A DNA stretch of 30,937 bases from CAYVZU01 sp964455935 (GCA_964455935.1 CAYVZU010000033.1:1-30937); one strand, 5' to 3'; positions 13,862-21,828 are shown, numbered from the stretch's first letter. Notes: generated by a model not told the origin, from the sequence alone. Translations and numbers: made by a program.

Positions 13862-15205
13862 TCAGCGGTTCTGAAGGTAGTTGAAAATTCCGTTGGTCAC
13901 GTTGCGCAGAAGTTCTTCGACGGCGCGCTCCTGGTAGCGTTTCTGCAGCGCGATCCGCGGCTCCTCGAATGTTCCCGAAATGTCGAGCCCAAAATAGTAG
14001 CGGCCATCAGAGGCCTGCTCCATGACGTTCTTGATTTGCGGCGGGAGTCCACGGGCCGACTTCTGTTCCAGAAACAGCGTCGCTTCCTGGCTGAGCCCGC
14101 CGTCGAAATCAACCCAGCCTTTTGAGCCAAACGAGAGCGGCTCGCCCTTGCCCTGGATGTCCGGCGCTAAAACGCGCTTGTTGCGAAGTGTGAACTCCGA
14201 GCGAATGCTGGAGAAATGCAGCTGCGCCAAATCCGGAACAAGCAGGAGGACCAGAAGTTTTTTCTGGATGGGCATGTTGATTGCGGTAAGGTCCTTAATC
14301 TCGACTTTGCCGTTTCCCAGCAGCGCGGCAACGGAAAAACGGCTCCTGTTCAGGTTGAGCTCGAAATCGGCCTTCCCCTTCACTTCGCCTGGGTTGTCCG
14401 TGACCGCGTAGATCCGGGCAATGTCCAGTCCCTTCAGAGCGATCTTCGCCTCCTCCAGACGATTGCGGGAGAGCTCGAGGGTTGCCGAAGAGGAAAAATC
14501 GCCTCCGTAAAACCGGGCTTTGGCCTGATCCAGCAGGAAACGGGTCCGGACCGTTCGGAAGCGCAAATCCACATCCTCAATTTCCCATTTGCGTTCGAGA
14601 ATCACTTTTGTAATCGAGGCCTTTCCTTCGGCATCCACGATTTTGCGAAATCCGAGTTGGAGGTTAAGGCCCTGGGCCCGCACAACAGCCTTGCGGCCGT
14701 CGAGCACCGTGAGGTTGCCGTCGGAAATAGCCATCTCCTTAATGGAGAACGTGAAAGGCAATTTCGAAAACGCCTCGACAAGGGTGTCGAGATCCAACGG
14801 TTTGGCGGGAACCGGCGGGGCAACCCGCTTTTGGGTCATCGTGATCTGCGGCTTATTGATCGTGATGCTGCGAAATGCCAGGTGACGAACCAGCAGGGGA
14901 AAAATCCGAAACGACACCCGCAACTCGGGAATACGCGTCGAAAACCGGCCGCCCAGCGGGTCCGGCCTCGACAGAAATAATGAATCCAGGGCCACGCCCC
15001 GCCATAGCGTAACGGAAGCATGGCCTACGTGCACCGAATCGGCGCCCGTGCCGCGCAGAGCCGATTCGAATGAATTCCGAACCAGGGGAAAATCAATGGG
15101 AATGAATCCGGCCGCCACAATAAAGGCGACAAAGATCAGAAGGCCGATCCCAAGCTTTCGAAGCCGCCGGTGTTTTTTGCCGGCAACCGGAGAAGAGGTG
15201 TCCAT
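13862..15205 (-). CDS. AsmA-like envelope protein
   Basis: A 447-residue protein with a basic cytoplasmic start (KKHRRLRKLG), one N-terminal membrane helix at about residues 18-36 (GIGLLIFVAFIVAAGFIPI) and a long beta-strand-rich periplasmic part. Segments such as LRGTGADSVHVGHASVTLWR, GVALDSLFLSRPDPLGGRFS, AISDGNLTVLDGRKAVVRAQ, GNGKVEIKDLTAINMPIQKK and GLDISGTFEEPRIALQKRY are typical of AsmA/DUF748-type proteins, thought to form grooves or bridges for lipid movement between membranes. Start: the ATG at 15205, 11 bases after the yidC stop, in place of the longer frame that would overlap yidC. It probably belongs to the rpmH-yidC operon. Confidence 0.75.
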   Translation of the reverse strand: MDTSSPVAGKKHRRLRKLGIGLLIFVAFIVAAGFIPIDFPLVRNSFESALRGTGADSVHVGHASVTLWRGVALDSLFLSRPDPLGGRFSTRIPELRVSFRIFPLLVRHLAFRSITINKPQITMTQKRVAPPVPAKPLDLDTLVEAFSKLPFTFSIKEMAISDGNLTVLDGRKAVVRAQGLNLQLGFRKIVDAEGKASITKVILERKWEIEDVDLRFRTVRTRFLLDQAKARFYGGDFSSSATLELSRNRLEEAKIALKGLDIARIYAVTDNPGEVKGKADFELNLNRSRFSVAALLGNGKVEIKDLTAINMPIQKKLLVLLLVPDLAQLHFSSIRSEFTLRNKRVLAPDIQGKGEPLSFGSKGWVDFDGGLSQEATLFLEQKSARGLPPQIKNVMEQASDGRYYFGLDISGTFEEPRIALQKRYQERAVEELLRNVTNGIFNYLQNR

Positions 15206-15216
15206 ATATCCGGAGC

Positions 15217-16989
15217 TTAGGCCTTTTGCGTCACCGCCACGGCCGGCCGGTTGCGTTCGATAAACCACTGTTGCACGATTCCCAGCGCGGTCGAAAGCGT
15301 CCAATACAAGTTCAGCCCGGCCGGAAACGAATTGAACAGGAACAGCAGAAAAACCGGCATAAAATAGATCATTGCCTTCTGATTGGGGTCCTTAATCGTC
15401 ATCTTGTTCTGAACAAAGGTAAACGCCGCCATTAAAATCGGCAAGAGAGCAACACCCGTGCCGTAAAACGGCAATGCAAACGGAAGGTGGAACAGAACAT
15501 CGGGCTGCGAAAGATCGCTCACCCACGGCAGGAATGTGCCGGCGCCGCGCAGCTCCACGGCCTTTCGCAAGGCAACAAAGAGCGCGATGAAGACGGGCAT
15601 CTGCAGGACCATGGGCAAGCATCCGGCGCCCATGGGGTTGATTCCGTGCTTTTTGTAGAGTTTCATCAGTTCGGCATTCATCTTCTGCGGTTCGCCCTTA
15701 TACCGCGCCCGGATTTCGTTCATCTTGGGCTGAAGGTCCTTCATGGCAGCCATGGACTTCTGGCTCTTGTTGGTGAGCGGAATCATGATTACGCGGCTGA
15801 CAATGGTCAGAAGGATGATGGACAACCCATAGTCCGGCACCAGGCGATAGAAAAAGTTCAGCAGCCACAGCACAAAGCCGCAGAGGGAGGGAAACCAGAT
15901 ATCGGCCCGCAAAAACCAGGCGTAGCCCTGGAAGATTGTACGGTCAAACTGGAGGCCGTAGGATTTAAGCAGGGAGTATTGCATGGGGCCGGCGAAGAAT
16001 TCGTACTTCAGCTCCTCGGCTTCGAAGTCCTCTCCCACCACATAGCGCATTTGCGCCACATCCTTGCCTTTGGTCTCCTGGAAAAACTCGACCGAGCCGT
16101 CACGAGGGCTCGACAGGATCAAAGCGCTGCCGAAGTAGCCCTCTTTCACAAGCGCCCATTGAATCTGGCCCGTGTATTCGCGGCTGTTGTTTTTAAAATC
16201 ATCCGCCTGCTCAACATCTTCGCCCCAAAGCACAAAGCCGGCAAAGCCGCCCGGGCCCGAGCCCTGGCCCGACTGCTTGGGCATCTGATCCACCTGACGA
16301 ATTCCGCCCAGCCATCCCACTTGCGCCTTGGCGACGCCCAGATTGCGCTTGCGAAGGGTGAGGCCGGTGCGCCAATCGCCGCCGCGGAACTGGAATTCCT
16401 TCTCGATCTCGCCGCCGCCCGCGCGGCACACGAAGCGCAGAACCAGCGTATCGTCATTCGAAAGCGAGCGGCGGGCGTTTTGGGTGTCGGAGGAAGCAAG
16501 CACAAATGGAAGCGAATCGTAATTAACGCCGCCATAGCGCAGGTTGAGGGCTCCCGCGGAATTCTGCGGAATCAGCTCGGAAGAACGGGATGTGTCGCCG
16601 CCGGAGATCGACCGGAAATTTTTCATTTTCCACGAGACAAGTCGTGCGCCCATGGGATCGATCGTTGCGGTATACAGCGGGGACTCGATTACGTACGGCT
16701 TCCCTGCCTGGACCGGCGATTCGGCTTTCACCATGGCTGGCGCGGTCTTGGGTTTGGCCGGTCGTGCAATGGCCAAAGGAGCGGTCGGCGCTTTGCGAAC
16801 GCTATCGGGCTGCTGGTCTTTGCGCGCGGACTCGATCGAGTCGAGTTTTCGCTTCTGTTCTTTCTGCTTTTGCTCCCAAACCGTGCTGGGATGCGGTTTT
16901 CGCAGGATCTTCTCGTAGTAAATTTTGCTCTGGAAAAAGAAAATGGCTGCGATGATCAGAATAAAACCGATAATAGCGTTTCGGTCCAA
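15217..16989 (-). CDS. yidC: Membrane protein insertase YidC
   Basis: Inserts and folds inner-membrane proteins, alone or with SecYEG. This 590-residue protein has the Gram-negative form: an N-terminal membrane helix (AIIGFILIIAAIFFF), a linker rich in Lys/Ala/Pro, a large periplasmic domain (YVIESPLYTATIDPMGARLV to about residue 355) and the conserved C-terminal five-helix core. The core includes DYGLSIILLTIVSRVIMIPL (with the hydrophilic-groove Arg), TNKSQKSMAAMKDLQPKMNE, NPMGAGCLPMVLQMPVFIAL and LFLFNSFPAGLNLYWTLS. The large periplasmic domain argues for a two-membrane cell. It lies 12 bases after yidD and is followed closely by the AsmA-like gene. Confidence 0.97.
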   Translation of the reverse strand: MDRNAIIGFILIIAAIFFFQSKIYYEKILRKPHPSTVWEQKQKEQKRKLDSIESARKDQQPDSVRKAPTAPLAIARPAKPKTAPAMVKAESPVQAGKPYVIESPLYTATIDPMGARLVSWKMKNFRSISGGDTSRSSELIPQNSAGALNLRYGGVNYDSLPFVLASSDTQNARRSLSNDDTLVLRFVCRAGGGEIEKEFQFRGGDWRTGLTLRKRNLGVAKAQVGWLGGIRQVDQMPKQSGQGSGPGGFAGFVLWGEDVEQADDFKNNSREYTGQIQWALVKEGYFGSALILSSPRDGSVEFFQETKGKDVAQMRYVVGEDFEAEELKYEFFAGPMQYSLLKSYGLQFDRTIFQGYAWFLRADIWFPSLCGFVLWLLNFFYRLVPDYGLSIILLTIVSRVIMIPLTNKSQKSMAAMKDLQPKMNEIRARYKGEPQKMNAELMKLYKKHGINPMGAGCLPMVLQMPVFIALFVALRKAVELRGAGTFLPWVSDLSQPDVLFHLPFALPFYGTGVALLPILMAAFTFVQNKMTIKDPNQKAMIYFMPVFLLFLFNSFPAGLNLYWTLSTALGIVQQWFIERNRPAVAVTQKA

Positions 16990-17001
16990 GGTGAACTCCT
17001 T

Positions 17002-17220
17002 TTAGATGGGGTCCCAGCCGCCGCGCGAAAACGGGTGGCAGCGAAGGAACCGGCGAAGAATCAGCACTGTGGCCTTTCCGGGAGCATACGCCTGAATCGC
17101 TTTGGCGGCGTACTCCGAACAGGACGGCTGGAACCGGCACTGTCCTTTGAGAAAAAAGGCAGGCAGGCTCCGATAGAATGCGACTGAATACCCAAAAATT
17201 TGCCTCAGAATCCGGATCAT
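17002..17220 (-). CDS. yidD: Membrane protein insertion efficiency factor YidD
   Basis: A 72-residue membrane-associated helper of YidC. It contains the family signature FYRSLPAFFLKGQCRFQPSC, then SEYAAKAIQAYAPGKATVLI and RFLRCHPFSRGGWDPI, so all conserved Cys and the C-H-P-x-x-x-G-G-x-D-P end are present. The start is the ATG at 17220, overlapping the rnpA stop as ATGA; a longer upstream frame lies within rnpA and is not part of the family. It forms the usual rnpA-yidD-yidC order. Confidence 0.95.
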   Translation of the reverse strand: MIRILRQIFGYSVAFYRSLPAFFLKGQCRFQPSCSEYAAKAIQAYAPGKATVLILRRFLRCHPFSRGGWDPI

Positions 17221-17600
17221 TGTTTTGCGGGTTCTGCCTGGGCAAGAAGCCCGGCGGATTCCATGGCCCCTGCGTAGGTATCGCATAGTTGCCGGAATTT
17301 GCACTGGCCGGCGCAGGGCTTGGGAAAAACGATCATATTAAAGCCTTTTGTATAGCGGGGGAGAAACGACCGGAAGACTTCGCGGATCCGGCGCCGAAGA
17401 CGATTTCGGAACACCGCCGTGCCCAACTTCTTTTTCGTGATCACCCCCAGACGCTGGAGAGCGCCGGGCCCGGCCAGAATCACCAGATCGAAAAAGTCGG
17501 TTTTCCTGCGCAGCCCTTTCTCCAAAACCAGGCGAAATTCCCGTTGTTTCGCAATGCGGTGCGCGCGCGCAAAACCCTGTGGGCGTACTGTCAGAGAAAT
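17217..17600 (-). CDS. rnpA: Ribonuclease P protein component, non-standard start codon
   Basis: Protein subunit of RNase P, which trims the 5' end of tRNA precursors. The conserved N-terminal helix is visible as RAHRIAKQREFRLVLEKG, then RLGVITKKKLGTAVFRNRLR and RRIREVFRSF (the RNR motif). The first standard start in frame, TTG at 17525, would cut away the R-E-F helix that forms the substrate cleft, so the real start is upstream. No ATG, GTG or TTG exists between that point and an in-frame stop within rpmH. The best candidates are ATT at 17600, with GGAG five bases upstream, and CTG at 17594. From ATT the protein has 127 residues, a normal size. The C-terminal part after about residue 100 (CAGQCKFRQLCDTY) is Cys-containing and less usual. 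It follows the rpmH stop by two bases. Confidence 0.85.
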   Translation of the reverse strand: MSLTVRPQGFARAHRIAKQREFRLVLEKGLRRKTDFFDLVILAGPGALQRLGVITKKKLGTAVFRNRLRRRIREVFRSFLPRYTKGFNMIVFPKPCAGQCKFRQLCDTYAGAMESAGLLAQAEPAKQ

Positions 17601-17602
17601 CC

Positions 17603-17761
17603 CTACTCCGGTACCGTAACCGTGAGGCGCTTGCGGCCCTTCGCCCGCCTTCGCTGCAGGACCTTGCGGCCGTTTTTAGTTGCTGCGCGGGCGCGATAGC
17701 CATGCTTGCTGATGCGTTTTCGGTTTCGGGGCTGGAAAGTTCGTTTTCCTTTTCTGGCCAC
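17603..17761 (-). CDS. rpmH: 50S ribosomal protein L34
   Basis: A 52-residue basic ribosomal protein that is below common ORF-length cut-offs. It reads KRTFQPRNRKRISKHGYRAR, then AATKNGRKVLQRRRAKGRKR and ends LTVTVPE. The family core (T-F/Y-Q-P-x-x-x-K/R-R-x-x-x-H-G-F/Y-x-x-R...G-R-x-V-L-x-x-R-R-x-K-G-R-x-x-L) is complete. Start: the GTG at 17761, with a perfect AAGGAGG ribosome-binding site five bases upstream. The C-terminus is a few residues longer than the usual 44-47. It heads the rpmH-rnpA-yidD-yidC cluster, and no dnaA is found to its right. Confidence 0.96.
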   Translation of the reverse strand: MARKGKRTFQPRNRKRISKHGYRARAATKNGRKVLQRRRAKGRKRLTVTVPE

Positions 17762-17787
17762 GTTTCCTCCTTAGAATTGAGCCAGTA

Positions 17788-17817
17788 AAGATAGAATGTG
17801 CCCGGAAGACCAGTCAA
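17788..17817 (-). promoter_or_regulatory. Promoter of the rpmH-rnpA-yidD-yidC cluster
   Basis: On the minus strand TTGACT (17817-17812), an 18-base spacer and TATCTT (17793-17788) lie about 27 bases upstream of the rpmH GTG. The hexamers are the same as those of the PHP operon promoter. The remaining bases up to 18009 hold nothing I can name. Confidence 0.65.
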
Positions 17818-18009
17818 GGAAGGGAATCATGCGGGGTGCAGGACAGGGTTTGTAGCGCTTTTCCACGGCAAGACGGCACGCCTCTCTTCAGCCCTTGCGA
17901 AGGGTCTCAAGTCGAGCGTGCCCAATCCAAGATGGTGTTCCGACTGCCGCTCTTTTTTCCTGGCTTCTATGGTCGGATTCAAAGTCCCCATCGGGTTGCA
18001 AGGCCCGGA

Positions 18010-18390
18010 CTATTTGCACTGGCCCACCAGGAAATACGCATCCGGAAGCCGGTCGACCGGCGTCGGCTGCAGTTTGGAGTAGCTGAGATGCTTTGTCGTT
18101 GGGCAGTAAGCCCAGACGATCAAGCCCTTTTCGTCGGCCTGCTGATAATAAAACACACCATCGATTTCCTTGAGCAGCGTCAGCGCGTACTGGCCGTTGA
18201 GCATGGCTTTGACTTGGCCCAGCCCCGAAATTTTCACGACGACGCTGTCCTCGTCGGATACGCGCACACCCATCCGACCGCTCGATTTGAGGGTCGAAGA
18301 CGAGCTATGGCCCAACAGACATTTTGTGTCCGCGGCCAAAGCCGCCGAGACCGTCAGGACTGCGATGAAAGAAGTGAAGCGCAAAATCAT
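18010..18390 (-). CDS. Hypothetical exported protein (126 aa)
   Basis: A small secreted or periplasmic protein. It has a signal peptide (MILRFTSFIAVLTVSAALAA, likely cut after ALA-A or LAA) and then a mature part with TKCLLGHSSSSTLKSSGRMG. It continues VRVSDEDSVVVKISGLGQVK and ends YCPTTKHLSYSKL...YFLVGQCK, with a possible disulfide between Cys residues. I do not recognise the family. The start is the ATG at 18390 with a strong GGGAGG site four bases upstream. It is a single gene, separated from rpmH by about 250 bases of featureless sequence and from the next gene by a palindromic repeat. Confidence 0.75.
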   Translation of the reverse strand: MILRFTSFIAVLTVSAALAADTKCLLGHSSSSTLKSSGRMGVRVSDEDSVVVKISGLGQVKAMLNGQYALTLLKEIDGVFYYQQADEKGLIVWAYCPTTKHLSYSKLQPTPVDRLPDAYFLVGQCK

Positions 18391-18538
18391 GGGACCTCCC
18401 ATTATTATGAAAATACCGGCGGCCTGCAATCTTGGGCGGCCGCCCGCGTAATGAGCGGCATTGAAGGGCGCGCCCGATCAAATTGTTCAGAGACGGTGCG
18501 CAATGCGATACTCCCAATCAAGTCTTGCTTTCCGTTCC

Positions 18539-18615
18539 TGTGTGGCCCGAGGCTTGCCTCGGGTCTCTCTCGAAATTCCTGTCCCTCGGACCGCAGGCGA
18601 GACTGCGGCCACACA
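18539..18615. repeat. 77-bp palindromic repeat with two internal hairpins
   Basis: Ends TGTGTGGCC (18539-18547) and GGCCACACA (18607-18615) are exact inverted repeats. Between them lie two perfect hairpins: CCCGAGGC-TT-GCCTCGGG (18546-18563) and CCGCAG-GCGAGA-CTGCGG (18591-18608). The design, paired outer ends enclosing two stem-loops, is that of a dispersed intergenic REP/MITE-like element. It lies in a gene-poor 240-base gap. The bases before and after it (18391-18538 and 18616-18627) show nothing else. Confidence 0.75.
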
Positions 18616-18627
18616 CGGATATCAACC

Positions 18628-18780
18628 TCATGGCATGCAAGCTGATCCTAAAGCAAGAGCGCAGGGCATAGATCCTCCCGTGGGCGATCCCACGCGCCGC
18701 AGGAGCTCCTTGTCGCTGAACCAGGATTCATAGGTATTGAGGCCCTGCTCGTCAATGGGCTTGCAAACCACAGGAGGCAT
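18628..18780 (-). pseudogene. Short ORF resembling the N-terminus of a GNAT acetyltransferase
   Basis: A 50-codon frame starts at an ATG (18780) five bases after the stop of the CsgG/FlgT-like gene and ends with TGA at 18628. It reads GLNTYESWFSDKELLRRVGS followed by PTGG. The Y-x-x-W-F-x-D-x-E-L-x-R-R-V/I-x-x-P-T pattern is characteristic of the first helices of GNAT enzymes. After this it loses similarity, and the remaining acetyltransferase sequence is absent. It is probably the stub of a gene truncated by the event that brought in the neighbouring palindromic repeat. Moderate to low certainty. Confidence 0.45.
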
Positions 18781-18785
18781 TGAGA

Positions 18786-19766
18786 TTATCGGGTAACGCG
18801 CGCCCGGTCGCCGACCTTGACCGTTCCCTTGCCGGCCGTGATGCGGGCGCTGCAGAGATGGCCTGCTTTGATAAAAACGATCTCGACCTCGCCGGACTGC
18901 TTGTCGGTTGTGCCCAGCGTGTCGCCGGTTTCGGGATTGAGAATGGGTTCGCCCGCGGCAAAGACGGGAAAGCGGTCGCCGATGGCCAGAGAATCATCAA
19001 ACCCCAGATTGATATAGGCGGTACTGTCCGAGACAGTGAGAATTTTTCCTTCAAATACGCGAACCAAAATCTTTTGCGGCGGCGGGGGGGCGGCGCGAAC
19101 CGTCGCCGGCCGGATTGTGTCGGCCGAGGCCGGTTCGATGAGTTTGCGCAGATGCATCAGAATGTCTTTACTGGCCGCATCCATCGCCTCCCCTGCCACG
19201 GTTTTGCGGAAAGCGGCGGATCCGAATTCCTTCTGTTCCATTTGATAGAAATTTTCCTCGTCCGGCGAGATCTTTCCGGGCAGATTGACTTTCATGCCGA
19301 TACTGCGCTTGTGCTGGCGGACACTGAACTCGTCGGCCCACCGCCGGGTGCGGCCATCGAAGATCCGCACGTCCGCCTCAAACCCGGCATTGTAGTGCTT
19401 GTAGCCGCCCAAGCGTCCGCTGCCCGCCATTTTCTTTATTGCGTAAAATTCCGTAATGGTTCCGACAATGAGGTAGCGGCATTGCAGTTTGTTGCGGATC
19501 TCGGCCAGCTTGTCGTCGCGCTCGTAGTCCGCCGCATTGTACGATTTCAGTTTCTTGTCCGTGACTTCGGGCGGAATCACAATTAGGTCCTTGTCGAGGG
19601 ACCCGGCCAGATAGCGCTGAACACCCTTGGATACGTTCCAGGGACCCTTGAATCCGGAATGGTCACGGAACGGAAGGACAGCCATGGTATCGGCGGCCAA
19701 AACCGGACCGGCGAACAGGGCAGCGGCAAGGAAAAAGAAAACAGCGGAATGGGGTCGGGGTTTCAT
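18786..19766 (-). CDS. Exported CsgG/FlgT-like protein
   Basis: A 326-residue exported protein: a signal peptide (HSAVFFFLAAALFAGPVLAA), then a CsgG/TolB-N-like domain with TMAVLPFRDHSGFKGPWNVS, KGVQRYLAGSL and CRYLIVGTITEFYA. Next comes VRIFDGRTRRWADEFSVRQH, a Pro-rich linker (APPPPQ), and a C-terminal FlgT-C-like beta domain (EGKILTVSDSTAYINLGFDD, SLAIGDRFPVF, VKVGDRARV). Similar proteins assist outer-membrane secretion pores or flagellar/envelope assembly. No lipobox Cys is seen after the signal, so it is probably a soluble periplasmic protein. Start: the ATG at 19766, chosen because it gives a proper signal peptide; the longer frame to 19808 starts within a repeat. Confidence 0.7.
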   Translation of the reverse strand: MKPRPHSAVFFFLAAALFAGPVLAADTMAVLPFRDHSGFKGPWNVSKGVQRYLAGSLDKDLIVIPPEVTDKKLKSYNAADYERDDKLAEIRNKLQCRYLIVGTITEFYAIKKMAGSGRLGGYKHYNAGFEADVRIFDGRTRRWADEFSVRQHKRSIGMKVNLPGKISPDEENFYQMEQKEFGSAAFRKTVAGEAMDAASKDILMHLRKLIEPASADTIRPATVRAAPPPPQKILVRVFEGKILTVSDSTAYINLGFDDSLAIGDRFPVFAAGEPILNPETGDTLGTTDKQSGEVEIVFIKAGHLCSARITAGKGTVKVGDRARVTR

Positions 19767-19802
19767 TGATCTCGATCGCACGTTCACTTCACTTTCTTTA
19801 AT

Positions 19803-19960
19803 CACCACAGAGACACAGAGAACACCGAGGTTCTATTAGAGAATAGAGAATATATAGAAGAGAAAAGCTTTCTGGCGCAAATGCGCACCAGAAAAGTTGC
19901 CTCTCCTCCACCTTCATTCTGACTCTTGCCTTTCTCCGTGCCCTCTGTGACTCTGTGGTG
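19803..19960. repeat. Interspersed repeat of the 'CACCACAGAG' type (158 bp)
   Basis: Inverted ends CACCACAGAGACACAGAG (19803-19820) and CTCTGTGACTCTGTGGTG (19943-19960) match at 17 of 18 positions. The centre has a stem TTTCTGG...CCAGAAA (19869-19895 region). Repeats beginning ACCACAGAGRCACAGAG are widespread non-autonomous elements in bacterial genomes. It separates the CsgG/FlgT-like gene from the end of the dnaE operon. A related end sequence occurs at 28600-28633. Confidence 0.8.
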
Positions 19961-19972
19961 CATAGTGAAGAG

Positions 19973-20425
19973 TTACACGTCCAAAATCATGCCGATTTCG
20001 TCGCAGCTGGGAAAGCGGGGGCAGTTGATGCAGGCGCGCCAGATTTTGTGCGGGAGCGTCTCCTTCTCGACCACATGGAACCCAAACCGCTTGAAGAAAT
20101 CGGGTTGGTACGTCAGAACCAGAATTCTGGCAATCTCAATTTCATGGGCCATATCGATCAGCGCGGTGACAATCCGAGTCCCAATGCCTTTTTTCCGGGC
20201 ATCTTCGGCCACCGCCACCGAACGAATCTCGCCCAGATTCTCCCAGGCAACATGAATGGCCCCGCAGCCCATAACCTGGTCGCCGTCCCGCGCCACCACA
20301 AAATCCCGCAGTTGATCGTAGATCTGTGTCAGCGGAATGGCAAGCATAAGGCCTTTGGCCGCATGATCGTTGATGATCCGGGCAATTTCCTTTACATCGC
20401 TGATGCGGGCTTTTTGAATTTCCAT
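19973..20425 (-). CDS. argA: Short-type amino-acid N-acetyltransferase (N-acetylglutamate synthase-like)
   Basis: A 150-residue GNAT enzyme expected to acetylate glutamate as the first step of arginine synthesis. It has EIQKARISDVKEIARIINDH, IRSVAVAEDARKKGIGTRIV (the acetyl-CoA-binding R-x-x-G-I/x-G motif) and, near the end, HKIWRACINCPRFPSCDEIG. That Cys-containing K-I/V-W-x-x-C-x-x-C-P-x-F-x-x-C-D-E tail is typical of the short ArgA type. The start at ATG 20425 lies 11 bases after the argH stop, with GAGG and AGAG upstream. In some bacteria this enzyme is fused to the C-terminus of ArgH, which supports the functional link. It is the last gene of the operon. Confidence 0.78.
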   Translation of the reverse strand: MEIQKARISDVKEIARIINDHAAKGLMLAIPLTQIYDQLRDFVVARDGDQVMGCGAIHVAWENLGEIRSVAVAEDARKKGIGTRIVTALIDMAHEIEIARILVLTYQPDFFKRFGFHVVEKETLPHKIWRACINCPRFPSCDEIGMILDV

Positions 20426-20436
20426 CTCTGATTTCC

Positions 20437-21828
20437 TCACGACTCCAGCGCAACGCCGGCTTTCACCAATTGGTCCGCCGCGCGCAGTTGTTGCCGTACG
20501 GATACGGGTGCCGTCCCGCCGTCAATGCTTCGCCGGCCAAGACTACTAGTAAACGATAAGTTTCTGACAAGCTCGGGCGAAAGTCGGGGCGAAACCGCCT
20601 TGAGTTCCGCCGGAGAAAGCCGGGAAAAGCCCTTCCGGGATTCGGCGCAATAGCGGCTGAGACGTCCCACGATCTTATAGGCCTCCCGGAACGGAAGGCC
20701 CTGCTTCGTGAGGGCGTCGGCCAGGTCCGTGGCCAGCAGCATCTCCGAAAGCGCCGAGCGCATGCGGTCCGTCCGGAAGTGTGCGGTGTGGAGGACGCCG
20801 GCCATGACCGGCAGCACGGTTTCGAGCGTGTCCACGGTGTCGAAGAGCGGCTCTTTGTCTTCCTGCAAATCGCGCGAGTAGGTGAGAGGCGCCCCTTTCA
20901 TGACTGTGAGGAGGGTTGTCAGGCTGCCGAATACGCGGCCGGCTTTGCCCCGGATCAGTTCCACCGAGTCTGGATTTTTCTTTTGGGGCATCATGCTGGA
21001 GCCGGTGGAAAACGCATCGCCGATTTCAAGGAATCCGAACTCGGACGATGACCAGATTACAAAATCCTCGGCGTATCGCGAGAGATGCACCATCAGGATG
21101 GCGGCCGCCGAAAGGAACTCCACTGCAAAATCACGGTCCGACACCGCATCCATGCTGTTTTGGGAGATGCGCGAGAAGCCCAGTTCGCGCGCCAGCCGTT
21201 TGCGGTCGAGAATGAATCCGCTCCCGGCCAAAGCCCCGGCGCCCAGGGGCATACGGTCCGCGCAACGGGCCGCCGCCGCAAACCGCTCGCGGTCGCGCTG
21301 CAGGGCAAAGAGGAACGACAGAAGGTAATGGGCCAAGCTCACGGGCTGGGCCTGCTGCAAATGGGTATAGCCCGGCATAACGGTATTGACGTGCCGGCGG
21401 GCCTGGGTCAGGATTTCTTTTTGAAGGGCTTTGATTGCTTCGTCAATACGCCGGCGGGCATCCATCACCTACAGCCGGACGTCGGTGGCGACCTGGTCGT
21501 TGCGGCTGCGGCCTGTGTGGATTTTGGCCCCGGCCCGGCCAATGCGCTCCGTCAGAAGCCGCTCGACCGCCATGTGAATGTCCTCGTCCGTGGCCAGGAA
21601 GCGGACGCTTCCATTCTCAATATCTTGGCGGATCCTTTCCAGGGCCGCGCGGATGCGGCTGCATTCGGCGCTGCTTAAAATCCCGGCCTTGCGCAACACG
21701 AGGGCGTAGGCGCGGCTTCCCGCAATGTCTTGCGCGTACAGGCGCCGGTCAAAATGCAGCGAGCGACCCAGTTTGTCCATGGCGGCATGGGGCGATCCGG
21801 CCAGACGGCCTTCCCATATTTTCTTCAT
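20437..21828 (-). CDS. argH: Argininosuccinate lyase interrupted by an in-frame TAG
   Basis: Splits argininosuccinate into arginine and fumarate. The frame from ATG 21828 reads KIWEGRLAGSPHAAMDKLGR and AGAKIHTGRSRNDQVATDVR-L, then meets TAG at 21471-21469. The same frame continues without a shift: VMDARRRIDEAIKALQ, NTVMPGYTHLQQAQPVSLAH, the catalytic signature GSSMMPQKKNPDSVELIRGK and a normal end, for 463 positions in all. At the TAG most homologues have Trp or Tyr (DLKLW, DMHLY), so one substitution (TGG or TAY to TAG) explains it. Catalytic and substrate motifs on both sides are intact, so the damage is recent, an assembly error, or suppressed. The start overlaps the recJ stop by ATGA. Confidence 0.9.

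Noticed and set aside
15487..17187. Plus-strand 566-codon frame
   Set aside because: It is the antisense shadow of yidC, yidD and the intervening bases, with no family features.
17338..17817. Minus-strand 159-codon frame overlapping rpmH and rnpA
   Set aside because: It is out of frame with both conserved genes and has no family features.
17762..18009. Replication origin next to rpmH
   Set aside because: rpmH often neighbours dnaA and oriC, but there is no dnaA, no cluster of DnaA boxes and no AT-rich tract here.
18391..18430. TTGCAG-17-AATAAT promoter before the exported protein at 18390
   Set aside because: The -10 would touch the ribosome-binding site, so the transcript would begin inside or after it.
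21469..21471. TAG recoding as an amino acid across the genome
   Set aside because: TAG ends manC, rpmH and the SPASM gene at the expected positions, so it is an ordinary stop here; local suppression of argH is still possible.
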